A stretch of DNA of 64,000 bases from Halobacillus naozhouensis (lineage in GTDB: Bacteria > Bacillota > Bacilli > Bacillales > Halobacillaceae), in the NCBI RefSeq assembly GCF_029714185.1, contig NZ_CP121671.1, positions 2,728,001 to 2,792,000 on the forward strand, read 5' to 3'. The position numbers were made by a program, and so were the translations under genes. The notes beneath the pieces are model-generated. The model ran no database searches. It was given only the letters and a program-made list of their open reading frames with translations, and was not told the DNA's origin. Shown in pieces: positions 28,964 to 38,166 of the stretch (position 1 is the first letter of the stretch; each line of letters begins with the position of its first letter).

Positions 28964-29968
28964 ATGGGTATGCAGCAATGGATTCGCGATTATTTTCAAC
29001 TTCCTCTCTTTATCCGCCTGCTATCGGTGATATTTATTACAATGATCATTTTTGGTACTATGATCCATCTGATAGAACCAAACAGCTTCCCAACGATTTT
29101 TGACGGGATTTGGTGGGCATTTGTAACAGGGGCTACAGTCGGCTATGGTGATTACGTACCACTGACTGTACCAGGTAAACTTATAGCAATGTTATTAATT
29201 TTTTCAGGTGGAGGACTTCTCACTTTTTATATGGTGACCTTAGCCTCTACAACTGTTGAACATGAGCGGGCCCTTTCGAAAGGCCAAGTACGTTATAAAG
29301 GAGAGTCTCATATCATTTTAATCGGCTGGAATGAACGGACAAGACAGCTGATCAATATGATGAGAAAAGATGACATCGATGATAGTATTGTTTTAATTGA
29401 CGAGACGAATAATCAAATGTATCAAAAACTGTCAAATGTCCATTTCATCAAAGGGGACGCCACAAACGAAGAAACACTTGAGAAAGCAAACGTATGTAAA
29501 GCTAGAATGGCCGTTGTTACATCCAACCCTTCAAAGAAAGAACATCAATCCGATCAAGCTGTCATCCACCAGCTTGTCGCTTTAAAAGGGCATCACCCTA
29601 ATTTATTTATCATTGCAGAAGTATTGACAGAACGTCAAAAAGTTAATGCTGAAAGAGCTGGAGCCAATACGGTAATTCGCTCAAATGATTTCATGAGCAG
29701 TTTATTTTACCATGAGCTTTACCGAAAAGACCCCCTTCAGCCCTTTCAACTTTTTTTAAATTTATTAACCAATCGTCAATTTCATGAAGAAAAAGTGTCT
29801 TCTTCCTTAGCCGGACAGCCAATGATTCAGATCATCGAACATTATTTAAAACAAAGCTCACAAATAATTGGTATACGAAATGGGAAGAATTTCTCCTTCG
29901 ATTTCGATGCGAATACAACTTTAACTGAGGAGGATTACTTAATTTTATTTACCCCGTTCAACGAGTAA
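28964..29968 (+). CDS. yugO: potassium channel YugO (RCK domain)
   Basis: A 334-residue channel subunit: two membrane helices around a pore loop with the potassium filter TVGYGD (residues 58-63), then a cytoplasmic RCK/TrkA-N domain. The nucleotide-binding strand is LIGWNERTRQLI (about 119-130), followed by the acid-ending IVLIDETN and GDATNEETL. B. subtilis YugO works in K+ efflux signalling in biofilms; there it is preceded by mstX (Mistic), absent here. Its last 24 bases overlap the convergent yugN end. ATG 28964 or the Met two codons later could be used. Confidence 0.93.
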   Translation: MGMQQWIRDYFQLPLFIRLLSVIFITMIIFGTMIHLIEPNSFPTIFDGIWWAFVTGATVGYGDYVPLTVPGKLIAMLLIFSGGGLLTFYMVTLASTTVEHERALSKGQVRYKGESHIILIGWNERTRQLINMMRKDDIDDSIVLIDETNNQMYQKLSNVHFIKGDATNEETLEKANVCKARMAVVTSNPSKKEHQSDQAVIHQLVALKGHHPNLFIIAEVLTERQKVNAERAGANTVIRSNDFMSSLFYHELYRKDPLQPFQLFLNLLTNRQFHEEKVSSSLAGQPMIQIIEHYLKQSSQIIGIRNGKNFSFDFDANTTLTEEDYLILFTPFNE

Positions 29969-30367
29969 TACTTGCTCACATTGTTGGACCAATTCTTTAC
30001 CTGTTTGGATAAATTCCTCTGGAAAATCCGCATCCTTGTCCCGTGGGGTTTGAAACTGATCAAATGCTGCCCGGAAGTTCCCTTCTTGCACATGATCATC
30101 AATACCATCTTGGTAAGCATGAGAAAGAAGGTACGGTTGGTTAACTTTTACAGTCGCAGGGGCTGTTGGCGAATCTAGTGTCCCTTCGACAACAGAAAAG
30201 GGGATCCTAAGAAATTGATAGCCACCCTGCTCCGCAATTTTATAGTCAAAATAGCCGTGTTCATAATCCCAATTATCCGAAAAGGAAAATCCAATAGGTT
30301 GAAGCTTTTGTTCAAGCTCGTGTAAATCGAATAACTCACCTGTCAGTTGAGACGACAAATTAATCAC
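29945..30367 (-). CDS. yugN: YugN family protein
   Basis: A 140-residue soluble protein of the YugN family, found next to pgi in B. subtilis as here. It shows LEQKLQPIGFSFSDNWDYEHGYFDYKI and FLRIPFSVVEG, typical of the family, whose function is unknown. GTG 30367 is preferred over ATG 30373, which would sit too close to the GGAGG site. Its 3' end overlaps yugO on the other strand by 24 bp. Confidence 0.82.
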   Translation of the reverse strand: MINLSSQLTGELFDLHELEQKLQPIGFSFSDNWDYEHGYFDYKIAEQGGYQFLRIPFSVVEGTLDSPTAPATVKVNQPYLLSHAYQDGIDDHVQEGNFRAAFDQFQTPRDKDADFPEEFIQTGKELVQQCEQVLLVERGK

Positions 30368-30403
30368 ACACATTCCCTCCTTTTCATCTTATCGTACCCA
30401 AAT

Positions 30404-30449
30404 AAAACCACCTCAGGTCATCCATTTTCTGGATGACCTGAGGTGGTAA
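30404..30449. terminator. long terminator hairpin between pgi and yugN
   Basis: ACCACCTCAGGTCATCCA and its exact complement form an 18-bp stem with a five-base loop; on the minus strand it is followed by TTTTATTTG. It ends pgi transcription. Confidence 0.9.
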
Positions 30450-30460
30450 TTTATGGTCTT

Positions 30461-31807
30461 TTATAGGCGTTTTTCTAGATCTTGCTTTTGTTGTTCGAAT
30501 CCTGGCTTTCCGAGAAGTGCGAACATATTTTTCTTATATGCTTCAACACCGGGCTGATCAAATGGGTTCACACCAAGAATATATCCGCTGATCGCACACG
30601 CTTTTTCAAAGAAATAAGCAAGATAGCCAAATGTAAATGCATCTCGCTTTGGTATATGCACAATAAGATTCGGCACTTGACCATCCGTGTGAGCAAGCAT
30701 CGTACCCTGGTACGCTTTCTCATTCACTTCATCAACTGTCTTTCCAGCTAAATAATTCAGGCCATCTAAGTTTTGCTCATCTTCTTCTATCGTATAATCT
30801 GATGTCGGCTCTTCCACATGCAGTATCGTCTCAAATAAGTCACGACGACCGTCTTGTACGTATTGTCCTAATGAATGAAGATCCGTTGAGAAGTTTGCGG
30901 AACTTGGAAAAATCCCCTTCTGATCCTTTCCTTCACTCTCACCAAACAACTGTTTCCACCACTCAGAAAAATATTGCAGAGAAGGCTCGTAATTGATCAT
31001 CATCTCGATCGTTTTCCCTTTATTATACAGCGTATTTCTAACCGCAGCATATTGGTAGGCAGGGTTTTCAGACAAACGATCTGTACTTAATTCTTCTCGA
31101 CTTGCCTGAGCCCCTTTCATCATGTCATCAATATCAATGCCACTGGCTGCAATGGGAAGCAATCCTACAGCTGTAAGTACAGAATAACGCCCGCCCACAT
31201 CGTCAGGGACTACGAACGACTCATAGCCTTGTTCATCAGCTAGTGTCTTCAGTGCACCTTTTTCCTTATCTGTAGTGGCGTAGATTCGTTTCTGGGCTTC
31301 TTCACGACCATACTTTTCCTCCAAAAACTTACGGAAAATGCGAAATGCAATCGCCGGTTCTGTCGTCGTTCCGCTTTTTGAGATCACATTGATCGATACA
31401 TCTTTATTCTTCAACACATCAAATAACTCATTCATGTAAGGAGCACTAATACTGTTCCCCACAAAGAAAACTTGAGGCGTGGTGCGCTGATCAATAGATA
31501 ATTCATTGTAAAAGCTATGATTTAGCATTTCTGTCGCTGCACGCGCTCCTAAGTATGAGCCGCCGATCCCGATAACAAGCAAAACATCTGAATCTTGCTT
31601 TATCTTTTCAGCAGCTTCCTTAATTCTTGAAAATTCTTCTTTATCATAATCAACAGGTAAATCAAGCCAGCCAAGGAAGTCATTTCCTGCACCCGTTTTC
31701 TCATGTAATGCTTTATGAGCTAATGATACAGTTCCTTCCATATATTCAAGTTCATGTTCATTGAAAAATGGTAAAGCTTTTTCATAATCAAACCGAACGT
31801 GTGTCAT
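30461..31807 (-). CDS. pgi: glucose-6-phosphate isomerase
   Basis: A 448-residue phosphoglucose isomerase interconverting glucose-6-phosphate and fructose-6-phosphate. It shows [13 protein letters not shown] (phosphate-binding), the SIS signature [30 protein letters not shown] and a C-terminal [12 protein letters not shown]. Length matches B. subtilis Pgi. ATG 31807 lies 6 bases after GGAGGGATG; earlier in-frame Mets are too close to or before that site. Confidence 0.98.
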   Translation of the reverse strand: MTHVRFDYEKALPFFNEHELEYMEGTVSLAHKALHEKTGAGNDFLGWLDLPVDYDKEEFSRIKEAAEKIKQDSDVLLVIGIGGSYLGARAATEMLNHSFYNELSIDQRTTPQVFFVGNSISAPYMNELFDVLKNKDVSINVISKSGTTTEPAIAFRIFRKFLEEKYGREEAQKRIYATTDKEKGALKTLADEQGYESFVVPDDVGGRYSVLTAVGLLPIAASGIDIDDMMKGAQASREELSTDRLSENPAYQYAAVRNTLYNKGKTIEMMINYEPSLQYFSEWWKQLFGESEGKDQKGIFPSSANFSTDLHSLGQYVQDGRRDLFETILHVEEPTSDYTIEEDEQNLDGLNYLAGKTVDEVNEKAYQGTMLAHTDGQVPNLIVHIPKRDAFTFGYLAYFFEKACAISGYILGVNPFDQPGVEAYKKNMFALLGKPGFEQQKQDLEKRL

Positions 31808-31913
31808 CTTCATCCCTCCAAGATTCATCATTTAAAAAATTAAGCCATTTTCACTTTACCTAAACGTTCTAAGCAAATCAAGTAGGCCTATTCATGTAAC
31901 CGCATTCAATCAA

Positions 31914-31946
31914 AAAAAGAAGTACAGGTCAGCCTGTACTTCTTAC
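31914..31946 (-). terminator. yugJ terminator
   Basis: AAGAAGTACAGG and CCTGTACTTCTT arms; the minus side is followed by TTTTTTTG. It lies just past the yugJ stop. Confidence 0.85.
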
Positions 31947-31951
31947 GATGA

Positions 31952-33118
31952 TTACTTAGACATTTCTAATATAGACTCTACATCGCTGGCTTCAAGCGTG
32001 CTAAAGTTACCAAAAGGTCCTCGTTTCATGGCGCGATCAACGATCAAGTCAAAGTTCTGATCATCTATATCGTAGTCAGCAAGTCTCTCAGGGGCCCCTA
32101 TAGATGTCCAGAACTGCTGTAAAGCGTCGATCCCTTCCTCAGCTATCTGACGATCCGATTTGCCTTCAGAATCTATTGAAAACACTTTCGTAGCCAACCG
32201 CACGAATCGATCTTCGTCGACACCAAGGTTATGCTTCATCCAATTTGGGAAAAGAATCGCGAGTCCTCCAGCATGCGGAATGTCATACACAGCCGAGACC
32301 GCGTGTTCAATATTATGGCTCGCCCAATCTCCCCGGTATCCCATTTGCAACATTCCGTTTAAAGCAATCGTTCCAGCATATAAGATCGTCTCTCGATATT
32401 CGTATGATTCAAGGTCATCCAGAAGCTTAGGTGCCGTATCAATCACTGTCCGTAAAACACCCTCGACCATTTCATCCTGCACAGGTGATGGCGTTGGATT
32501 GTGGAAATATTGCTCTAATAGATGTGACATCATATCAACTATCCCATAAATGGTCTGATCACGCGGTACTGTTATGGTGTTTTGCGGATCTAAAATAGAG
32601 AATGTTGGAAACGTATAAGGAGCATAACCCCAGCCATATTTTTCGTTCGTTTCCCAATTGGTAATGACTGCCCCAGCATTCATTTCAGAACCGGTAGCCG
32701 CCAGAGTTAACACAGTACCGAATGGAAGAACTCCGTCTGGGATAGCTTTGCGAGTAACTAAATCCCAAGCATCCCCTTCGTATCTTGCGCCGGCAGCAAT
32801 TGTTTTTGTACAGTCAATAACGCTGCCCCCGCCTACAGCAAGAAGAAAATCGATGTCTTCTCTTTTACAAAGTTCAACACCTTTTCGAACTGTACTCAGT
32901 TTGGGGTTTGGTTCGACACCAGACAACTCATGAATCTTGATCGTTGTTTTATTTAATTCTGTTATGATACGATCGTAAACCCCATTTTTCTTAATACTGC
33001 CTCCACCATAAACAATTAAAATGTTTTTTATATCATTAGGAAGCTGTTCAGTTAATTGTTCGCCCTGATTTTTACCGAAAATCAGCTTAGTCGGATTTTG
33101 AAATGTAAATGCGTCCAT
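31952..33118 (-). CDS. yugJ: iron-containing alcohol dehydrogenase YugJ
   Basis: A 388-residue group III (iron-dependent) alcohol dehydrogenase, similar to NADH-dependent butanol dehydrogenases. The nucleotide-binding GGGS appears twice ([11 protein letters not shown] and [11 protein letters not shown]). Metal ligands appear as Asp/His in [14 protein letters not shown] and the His pair in [20 protein letters not shown]. In B. subtilis two paralogues, yugJ and yugK, flank pgi; only one is present here. The ATG at 33118 is preceded by GAGAGGGGAAG. Physiological substrate unknown. Confidence 0.92.
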   Translation of the reverse strand: MDAFTFQNPTKLIFGKNQGEQLTEQLPNDIKNILIVYGGGSIKKNGVYDRIITELNKTTIKIHELSGVEPNPKLSTVRKGVELCKREDIDFLLAVGGGSVIDCTKTIAAGARYEGDAWDLVTRKAIPDGVLPFGTVLTLAATGSEMNAGAVITNWETNEKYGWGYAPYTFPTFSILDPQNTITVPRDQTIYGIVDMMSHLLEQYFHNPTPSPVQDEMVEGVLRTVIDTAPKLLDDLESYEYRETILYAGTIALNGMLQMGYRGDWASHNIEHAVSAVYDIPHAGGLAILFPNWMKHNLGVDEDRFVRLATKVFSIDSEGKSDRQIAEEGIDALQQFWTSIGAPERLADYDIDDQNFDLIVDRAMKRGPFGNFSTLEASDVESILEMSK

Positions 33119-33259
33119 TGCTACTTCCCCTCTCTGTATTTCTCAGTTTTCCATTATCCATGATCCATGTAAATTTCTCAAAAGAAACGCAATATGTATA
33201 AAATGGCTTTTATTACTAAGACTATAAATGTTCATTTTACTAATATGAGGAGTGAAAAT

Positions 33260-33499
33260 ATGAATACAATCCAACGAATCGCTTTACTACTGACGATTAT
33301 TGGTGCGATAAACTGGGGTCTGATTGGTTTGTTCCAATATGATCTTGTCGCTGGTTTATTTGGAGGCGGAGAGCAAAGTGGAGCGTTTGCGCGCATTATC
33401 TATACGCTTGTAGGAATTAGCGGACTTATTACTATTTCCCTTTATTTCTCCCGTGCTGCCGAACACCATGAAGCAACGACAGCAGAATCAACCGAGTAA
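33260..33499 (+). CDS. yuzA: DUF378 small membrane protein YuzA
   Basis: A 79-residue protein with two hydrophobic helices: IALLLTIIGAINWGLIGLF, including the GAINWGL signature of DUF378, and IIYTLVGISGLITISLYF. The tail is polar and Glu/Thr-rich. Length is the same as B. subtilis YuzA (78). ATG 33260 has GAGGAGTG upstream; the longer frame to 33194 lacks a ribosome site. Function unknown; followed by a terminator. Confidence 0.88.
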   Translation: MNTIQRIALLLTIIGAINWGLIGLFQYDLVAGLFGGGEQSGAFARIIYTLVGISGLITISLYFSRAAEHHEATTAESTE

Positions 33500-33518
33500 G
33501 AGAAATAAAATAAAGAAT

Positions 33519-33553
33519 ACTAAAACCCGGCTGTGGAAGCCGGGCTTTTAGCG
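33519..33553 (+). terminator. yuzA terminator
   Basis: AAACCCGGCT and AGCCGGGCTTTT arms with a five-base loop, between convergent yuzA and yugI. Confidence 0.8.
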
Positions 33554-33568
33554 TGGAAATCATTTCCA

Positions 33569-33949
33569 TTATTTGCGGAATTTTTCACGGTCATCAGACT
33601 GTTTAATCCAGTCTTCTAACTTATCCTTAAGTGTGTTGAATCCTGCTGAAGCATCTTCTTGCTGGGGAGCCGCTTGTTTACGAGGACGACGCTCCTTTTT
33701 AGGTGCTTCTTGTGTGGCACGAATAGAGAGAGAGTATTTATTATTTTTCTCATCAATGTTTAGAATTTTAACTTGAACTTCATCACCTTCAGAAAGATGT
33801 TCGTTAATATCCTTTACATAGCCATGAGTTACTTCAGAAATATGCACAAGTCCTTGTACTTGTTGATCGAGTGCAACGAAAGCACCGTATGGCTGTATTC
33901 CTGTAACTTTACCCTCTAAAACTTGACCTTCTTGGAACTTATCTGACAT
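33569..33949 (-). CDS. yugI: S1-domain RNA-binding protein YugI
   Basis: A 126-residue protein. Residues 1-75 form an S1 RNA-binding domain (VLEGKVTGIQPYGAFVAL, GLVHISEV, DEVQVKILNIDE). A basic linker (KKERRPRKQAA) and a C-terminal helix follow. Relatives bind ribosomes or RNA and are annotated as general stress protein 13-like. ATG 33949 has AGGAG nine bases upstream and matches the B. subtilis start. A second in-frame ATG at 34009 with GAGGAG two bases before it would add 20 residues and is less likely. Confidence 0.9.
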   Translation of the reverse strand: MSDKFQEGQVLEGKVTGIQPYGAFVALDQQVQGLVHISEVTHGYVKDINEHLSEGDEVQVKILNIDEKNNKYSLSIRATQEAPKKERRPRKQAAPQQEDASAGFNTLKDKLEDWIKQSDDREKFRK

Positions 33950-34159
33950 GCTATACAACTCCTGATTTAAATTATTCGTTTCTTTTAACGCAATTACTGA
34001 TTTTATCATAACTCCTCATAATAAGCAAAAGGCTTCTGATGATCATTTCCCTCTTAAACTATTATTTTCACATGATTTTTCAATAAATATTAAAAAACAG
34101 GTTTAAAGGAAGGACCATAAGGATATTAATATTAGCGTAAGACTTTCTCGTATTCCCCC

Positions 34160-34199
34160 TGTGAAAGCAAAGCGAATCGTTCGCTTTGCTTTTTTTTGT
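34160..34199 (+). terminator. orphan terminator upstream of patB
   Basis: AGCAAAGCGAA and TTCGCTTTGCT form an 11-bp stem with a three-base loop, followed by eight T on the plus strand. No plus-strand gene ends before it: yuzA has its own terminator at 33519-33553 and yugI lies on the other strand. It could end a small RNA or attenuate patB. Confidence 0.85.
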
Positions 34200-34286
34200 T
34201 TTTTACGATGTCAAGCTTTCTATTTCTATATTTTCCAATAATTCGTTACTATAAGAATGAGATCCGCTTAAAGGAGCAGTGATACA

Positions 34287-35471
34287 ATGAACCGTTTCTA
34301 TGAACTAACAGAAAGAAGAGGAACAAGATCTGTTAAGTGGGATTTAGCTGAAGAACTGTACCAAGATTCAGATGTGCTCCCCATGTGGGTAGCCGATATG
34401 GATTTTAAGGCTCCTGAAGCAGTTGTCCAGGCACTAACCCAAAGGGTTGAACACGGAATTTTTGGATATACGATAGCTGATGATCCACTTAAGTCTGCCA
34501 TTATCGAATGGCTTAACAAGCGTCATAATTGGAATGTGGAAAGAAACTGGATCACATACAGTCCCGGTGTCATCCCAAGTTTGCATATGGCCGTGCAATC
34601 TTTAACCGGTAAAAATGATGCAATTTTGATTCAGACTCCTGTATACCCACCTTTTTCAAGCGTAGTCAAGGACCATGACCGTACACTAGTTGAAAATCCC
34701 TTAGTCTTTAATGAAGGGATATATTCTATTGATTTTAGTGACTTTGAAGCTAAGATACAGGACCATCAGGTTAAGCTATTTATTCTTTGCAACCCTCATA
34801 ACCCCGTCGGCAGAGTGTGGACGCGGGCAGAGCTTGAACAAATCAATGATATTTGTTTAAAACATGGAGTTATAGTAATTTCGGATGAAATACATGCTGA
34901 CCTGATTTTTCCTGGCCACACACACATCCCGATAGCTTCTCTGTCTAAAGAGGCTAGCAACAATACCATAACCTGTCTTTCTCCAACAAAAACTTTTAAC
35001 CTGGCAGGATTACAAGCCTCTTACTTAATTACAGAGAATGATGAAGCCAGAGGGTTACTAACAGATCATTTCAATAAACAAGGGATGTTTATGCTGAACA
35101 CATTAGGTATTACTGCGATGGAAGCAGCATACCTGCACGGAGAAGAATGGCTTGAGGAACTGATCGAAACCCTTGAGATGAATCGGAACTACGTCACACA
35201 GCGTCTCCACGAAGAAACTGAAACGCTGCGGGTTACTCCTGCTGAAGGCACCTATTTATTATGGATTGACTGTCGTAAACTAAACCTCTCCCAGCCTGAA
35301 TTGATTTCCTTTATGCAGAAGAAGGCGAAGGTCGGGCTTAATGAAGGGGCCTCCTTTGGCGAAGAAGGGACAGGCTTTATGCGAATGAATATCGCTGCAC
35401 CCAAGAAACTTATTGAAGAGGGAGTTTCACGAATCATACAGGCCGTCAATAACGATAAAACAAAAACGTAA
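34287..35471 (+). CDS. patB: cystathionine beta-lyase PatB (MalY-type aminotransferase fold)
   Basis: A 394-residue pyridoxal-phosphate enzyme of fold type I. It shows the N-terminal WDLAEELY and LPMWVADMDF, typical of MalY/PatB C-S lyases, CNPHNPVGRVWTR, SDEIHADLI, and the PLP lysine in LSPTKTFNLAGLQ. B. subtilis PatB cleaves cystathionine and related C-S substrates. Ribosome site AAAGGAGC; ATG 34287. In B. subtilis patB also lies near kapB and yugI. Confidence 0.93.
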   Translation: MNRFYELTERRGTRSVKWDLAEELYQDSDVLPMWVADMDFKAPEAVVQALTQRVEHGIFGYTIADDPLKSAIIEWLNKRHNWNVERNWITYSPGVIPSLHMAVQSLTGKNDAILIQTPVYPPFSSVVKDHDRTLVENPLVFNEGIYSIDFSDFEAKIQDHQVKLFILCNPHNPVGRVWTRAELEQINDICLKHGVIVISDEIHADLIFPGHTHIPIASLSKEASNNTITCLSPTKTFNLAGLQASYLITENDEARGLLTDHFNKQGMFMLNTLGITAMEAAYLHGEEWLEELIETLEMNRNYVTQRLHEETETLRVTPAEGTYLLWIDCRKLNLSQPELISFMQKKAKVGLNEGASFGEEGTGFMRMNIAAPKKLIEEGVSRIIQAVNNDKTKT

Positions 35472-35519
35472 ACGCCCCAGTAGCCACGAATAGCATAAGA
35501 CAGCAGCGCAGCAAAGTAA

Positions 35520-35562
35520 AACAACAGCCCCTCTCCCGACCATACGAGAAGGGGCTGTTGCT
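35520..35562. terminator. bidirectional terminator between patB and the SOD gene
   Basis: CAACAGCCCCTCTCC and GAGAAGGGGCTGTTG arms lie between convergent genes, with short T-rich flanks on both sides. Confidence 0.8.
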
Positions 35563-36130
35563 ATTCTTTTTGCTTCTCATTTAAATCAGTAGGATCACTT
35601 GCCTTATCCTTATCACTATTTAATGTGATTTCTGCACAAGCCACCCGATCTCCTGAATCTCCTGCAGGCTGTGACATGCCGTCATCAGGTTCGCTATGAA
35701 TGACTAATGATGTCCCTTCTTTTCTTAATAAAGAGGTTTGACCATCTTTCAAGGTAGCCCCTGAAATCATTAATTTTGCCTTAGCTGAGCCGCTTGATTC
35801 TACATCAAGGTTAGGCAGATCGCCTACATGGGCGCCTTTCTGATTTAATAAACCATGCTTCTTTTTAGTAGGGTTAAAATGATTTCCTGCACTTTTAAAG
35901 TCCGGCCCTTCACATTTTGGAAACTCATGGATATGAATGCCATGCGGGCCTGCTTCTAGACCTTCTGCTTGCACTTTCACCTCTACTCCATCTGACTGCT
36001 CTGTTAAGGTGACGCTGCCAATTCGATCTCCTTCCTGATTATAAAGAGCCGATTCCAAAGGTGAACGTTTTTCACCGCATCCCGTTATCATTAATAAACT
36101 AACTAATGCACCGATCCAAACAACTCTCAT
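35561..36130 (-). CDS. sodC: Cu/Zn superoxide dismutase lipoprotein
   Basis: A 189-residue secreted lipoprotein: a signal peptide with lipobox (LLMITGC, Cys18), then a Cu/Zn-SOD domain. All metal positions appear filled: HIH (66 and 68), NHFNP (His84), KHG (His92), HVGD (His101, Asp104) and VIHSEPDD (His145). The disulfide cysteines 73 and 165 and the guiding Arg162 are also present. B. subtilis YojM lacks copper ligands, so this version looks more able to be active. The tail is acidic. ATG 36130 follows GAAAGGACG; the longer frame is not a signal peptide. Confidence 0.93.
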   Translation of the reverse strand: MRVVWIGALVSLLMITGCGEKRSPLESALYNQEGDRIGSVTLTEQSDGVEVKVQAEGLEAGPHGIHIHEFPKCEGPDFKSAGNHFNPTKKKHGLLNQKGAHVGDLPNLDVESSGSAKAKLMISGATLKDGQTSLLRKEGTSLVIHSEPDDGMSQPAGDSGDRVACAEITLNSDKDKASDPTDLNEKQKE

Positions 36131-36221
36131 ATTGTACGTCCTTTCAAAATGTAATCTTACCTTTAGCTTTTCCAAGAAGCTTTGTATTTATAATCAATTG
36201 AAGCAATGAGAGTGCTGCGAT

Positions 36222-36258
36222 ACAAAAAAGCAACACCTGAGATAGAACCCAAGTGCTG
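36222..36258 (-). terminator. terminator of the 62-residue membrane protein gene
   Basis: The minus strand has GCAGCACTTG and CAGGTGTTGC arms (with G-T pairs), then TTTTTTG, overlapping the end of the small gene's 3' region. Confidence 0.7.
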
Positions 36259-36262
36259 CCGT

Positions 36263-36451
36263 TCACTGATTATGCTGATAGTTATCTTGTTCTTCTTTAA
36301 CGGGAGAGTAATCTGTCCGTTCCTCCTCTTTACGAGAAACTTTAATGATAAAGTACATCGTAACTGCAGCACCAACGATAAATACTAATAAGGTCAGAAG
36401 AGCTGGAATATATTCAGATTTATCTTGGGGGAAATAGAGAAATTCCATCAT
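36263..36451 (-). CDS. small single-helix membrane protein, 62 residues
   Basis: A protein starting MMEFLYFPQDKSEY. It has one membrane helix (ALLTLLVFIVGAAVTMYFII) and a charged cytoplasmic tail (KVSRKEEERTDYS, then Gln/Asn-rich). It has an AAAGGAAAGG ribosome site and a terminator, so it is likely a real gene. An earlier GTG at 36463 abuts the ribosome site and is rejected. I do not recognise the family. It lies between sodC and divergent kapB. Confidence 0.7.
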   Translation of the reverse strand: MMEFLYFPQDKSEYIPALLTLLVFIVGAAVTMYFIIKVSRKEEERTDYSPVKEEQDNYQHNQ

Positions 36452-36572
36452 AGGGCAACACACCTTTCCTTATACACCACCATTATAACAAATACATATA
36501 TCCATAAGTGATGCTTCTCTATTTTTTCAAAAATTTAAACTCTGGTACAATAGTCAACAAGGAGGGGTTTAA

Positions 36573-36956
36573 ATGTCAGAGTTTCAGAATGGAACAGTCG
36601 TTAAGGCTCATTATAAATCAGGGATTTACATAGGTGAAGTAATGGAAGATCGCAATCAACATTATTTAGTTAAAATACTTGCCGTCGACAAACATCCTAT
36701 GCAAGGCGACCTTCATAACCCAGGAAAAACAGAGGATGTATTTTTTCATCAACGAAAAGCATTAAGTCATAAGGAAAAAGCAAATATCCATAAACACGCT
36801 GTCCACCCTTATGAAAGCGAACAGGTACCCGATTACGACGATTCTTTGAAACAATCAGTAGAAAGGTTAAAGCAAAAATTGACACGGCGGGAAACTGAGT
36901 TTAATCAGCATGCTTTAGATCAACTGAACGATCTCGAAAAACAATACTTCAGATAA
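36573..36956 (+). CDS. kapB: kinase-associated protein KapB
   Basis: A 127-residue KapB family protein. The N-terminal beta-barrel part (GTVVKAHYKSGIYIGEVMED) is followed by FHQRKALSHKEKANI and a C-terminal helical segment (LKQKLTRRETEFNQHALDQL). In B. subtilis KapB supports the KinB arm of the sporulation phosphorelay; kinB itself is not next to it here. Ribosome site AAGGAGGGG; ATG 36573. It is sometimes called a lipoprotein, but no signal peptide is visible. Confidence 0.9.
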   Translation: MSEFQNGTVVKAHYKSGIYIGEVMEDRNQHYLVKILAVDKHPMQGDLHNPGKTEDVFFHQRKALSHKEKANIHKHAVHPYESEQVPDYDDSLKQSVERLKQKLTRRETEFNQHALDQLNDLEKQYFR

Positions 36957-36983
36957 AAACGCGCTCACCTTGAGCGTGTTTTT
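36957..36983 (+). terminator. kapB terminator
   Basis: ACGCGCTCA and TGAGCGTGT arms around a three-base loop, followed by TTTTT. It reaches the khtU stop. Confidence 0.8.
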
Positions 36984-38160
36984 AACTTCCGGGAACTTTC
37001 AAGCTTTTCTTCTTTTTCTGGGGCTTCCCGTAAATTTTTGTAACAATCTTTGGTGCTTGCTCAAATAAAACCATCCCTATAAATGCCGCGAGGAGAATAT
37101 ATAACCCGCTAAAGGCTTTAAGCACCCCGGTAGCTACACCAGCGATGACTACAGAAAATTCACCCCTTGAGCAGATCGATAATCCTGCTCGTAAGGAGGC
37201 ACGTTTTGGCAGTCCATAAAGTGGTCCGCCAAGGATGCCTACTAGCAGTTTTGCAATTACTGACCAAATCAGAACAGTAACGAGCAGACCAGCCATCGGT
37301 ACGCCGTTGCCTAAGTTAATGGTTGTCCCAAAGTAAACAAAAAATGTCGGAAGCATAAGATCACGAATCGGAAAAACGGTTTGCTCTACTTTTTCAATTT
37401 TACCAATTTCAGCGAGCATCATGCCTGCCAAAAAAGCCCCCAGTACTTCTGAGAGCCCAAGATAAAGAGCCAAACCACCGTAAGATAGGGCTATCCCTGT
37501 TAGCAATGCAATCTTAAAATCTTCATCTGCTATTCGATCAAGCAATGTCTCAATTTGTTTAAATACGGTTTTACCAAGGATGATCGCTGCTAATGTCAAC
37601 CCGATAATCTTACCTGTAATCGCAAGAAAAGAAACCGTAGTGAAGGTCTCACCAGAACTGACACCGAATAAGATGGCTACCACGATCGGCGCAGCAAGAT
37701 CTTCGAAAATAAGTATCCCTAAAATATATTCTGTTTCTATGTTAGCCATTCTGCCTCGGTCATCCAGCAGCTTAGCTGTAATCGATGAACTAGTCGCATA
37801 GGCAATTCCACCGATTAAAAAACTTGAAAATAAATCAAGATTGAATAAAAGGGCAATACCTGTAGTAATCCCTAAGCTTAAGAACAAGTCCATCAACCCG
37901 GAAGGCCAGATTTTTTTAGCAATCCCGCCAAGCCGTTTCACATTGAACTCCAAACCTAATAAGAAAAATAGCAGGACAATTCCTATTTCACTTGCAAAAT
38001 GAAGAAGTTCGTTTCCAGCAAGTTCTCCAGCCAGAACGATCCCTAAAAGTATATACAGAATAACTCCAGGGATTTTGATTTTAAGACTTAAAAAACCTAA
38101 ATAAAAAATGGCAATTAGAATTAGCCCTGCACCCAACAGGGCAGGAAATTCACTGTGCAC
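36982..38160 (-). CDS. khtU: K+/H+ antiporter KhtU (CPA2 family)
   Basis: A 392-residue monovalent cation:proton antiporter of the CPA2 type, about twelve hydrophobic segments. It has LLFFLLGLEF (typical CPA2 helix), AYATSSSITAKLL, FEDLAAPIVVAIL and SICSRGEFSVVIAGVA. B. subtilis KhtU exports K+ (and NH4+) in exchange for protons when activated through KhtT. It starts with GTG 38160, with AAAGGG upstream inside the khtT end, six bases after the khtT stop. The khtS gene of B. subtilis is not seen. Confidence 0.9.
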   Translation of the reverse strand: MHSEFPALLGAGLILIAIFYLGFLSLKIKIPGVILYILLGIVLAGELAGNELLHFASEIGIVLLFFLLGLEFNVKRLGGIAKKIWPSGLMDLFLSLGITTGIALLFNLDLFSSFLIGGIAYATSSSITAKLLDDRGRMANIETEYILGILIFEDLAAPIVVAILFGVSSGETFTTVSFLAITGKIIGLTLAAIILGKTVFKQIETLLDRIADEDFKIALLTGIALSYGGLALYLGLSEVLGAFLAGMMLAEIGKIEKVEQTVFPIRDLMLPTFFVYFGTTINLGNGVPMAGLLVTVLIWSVIAKLLVGILGGPLYGLPKRASLRAGLSICSRGEFSVVIAGVATGVLKAFSGLYILLAAFIGMVLFEQAPKIVTKIYGKPQKKKKSLKVPGS

Positions 38161-38166
38161 TAATCA

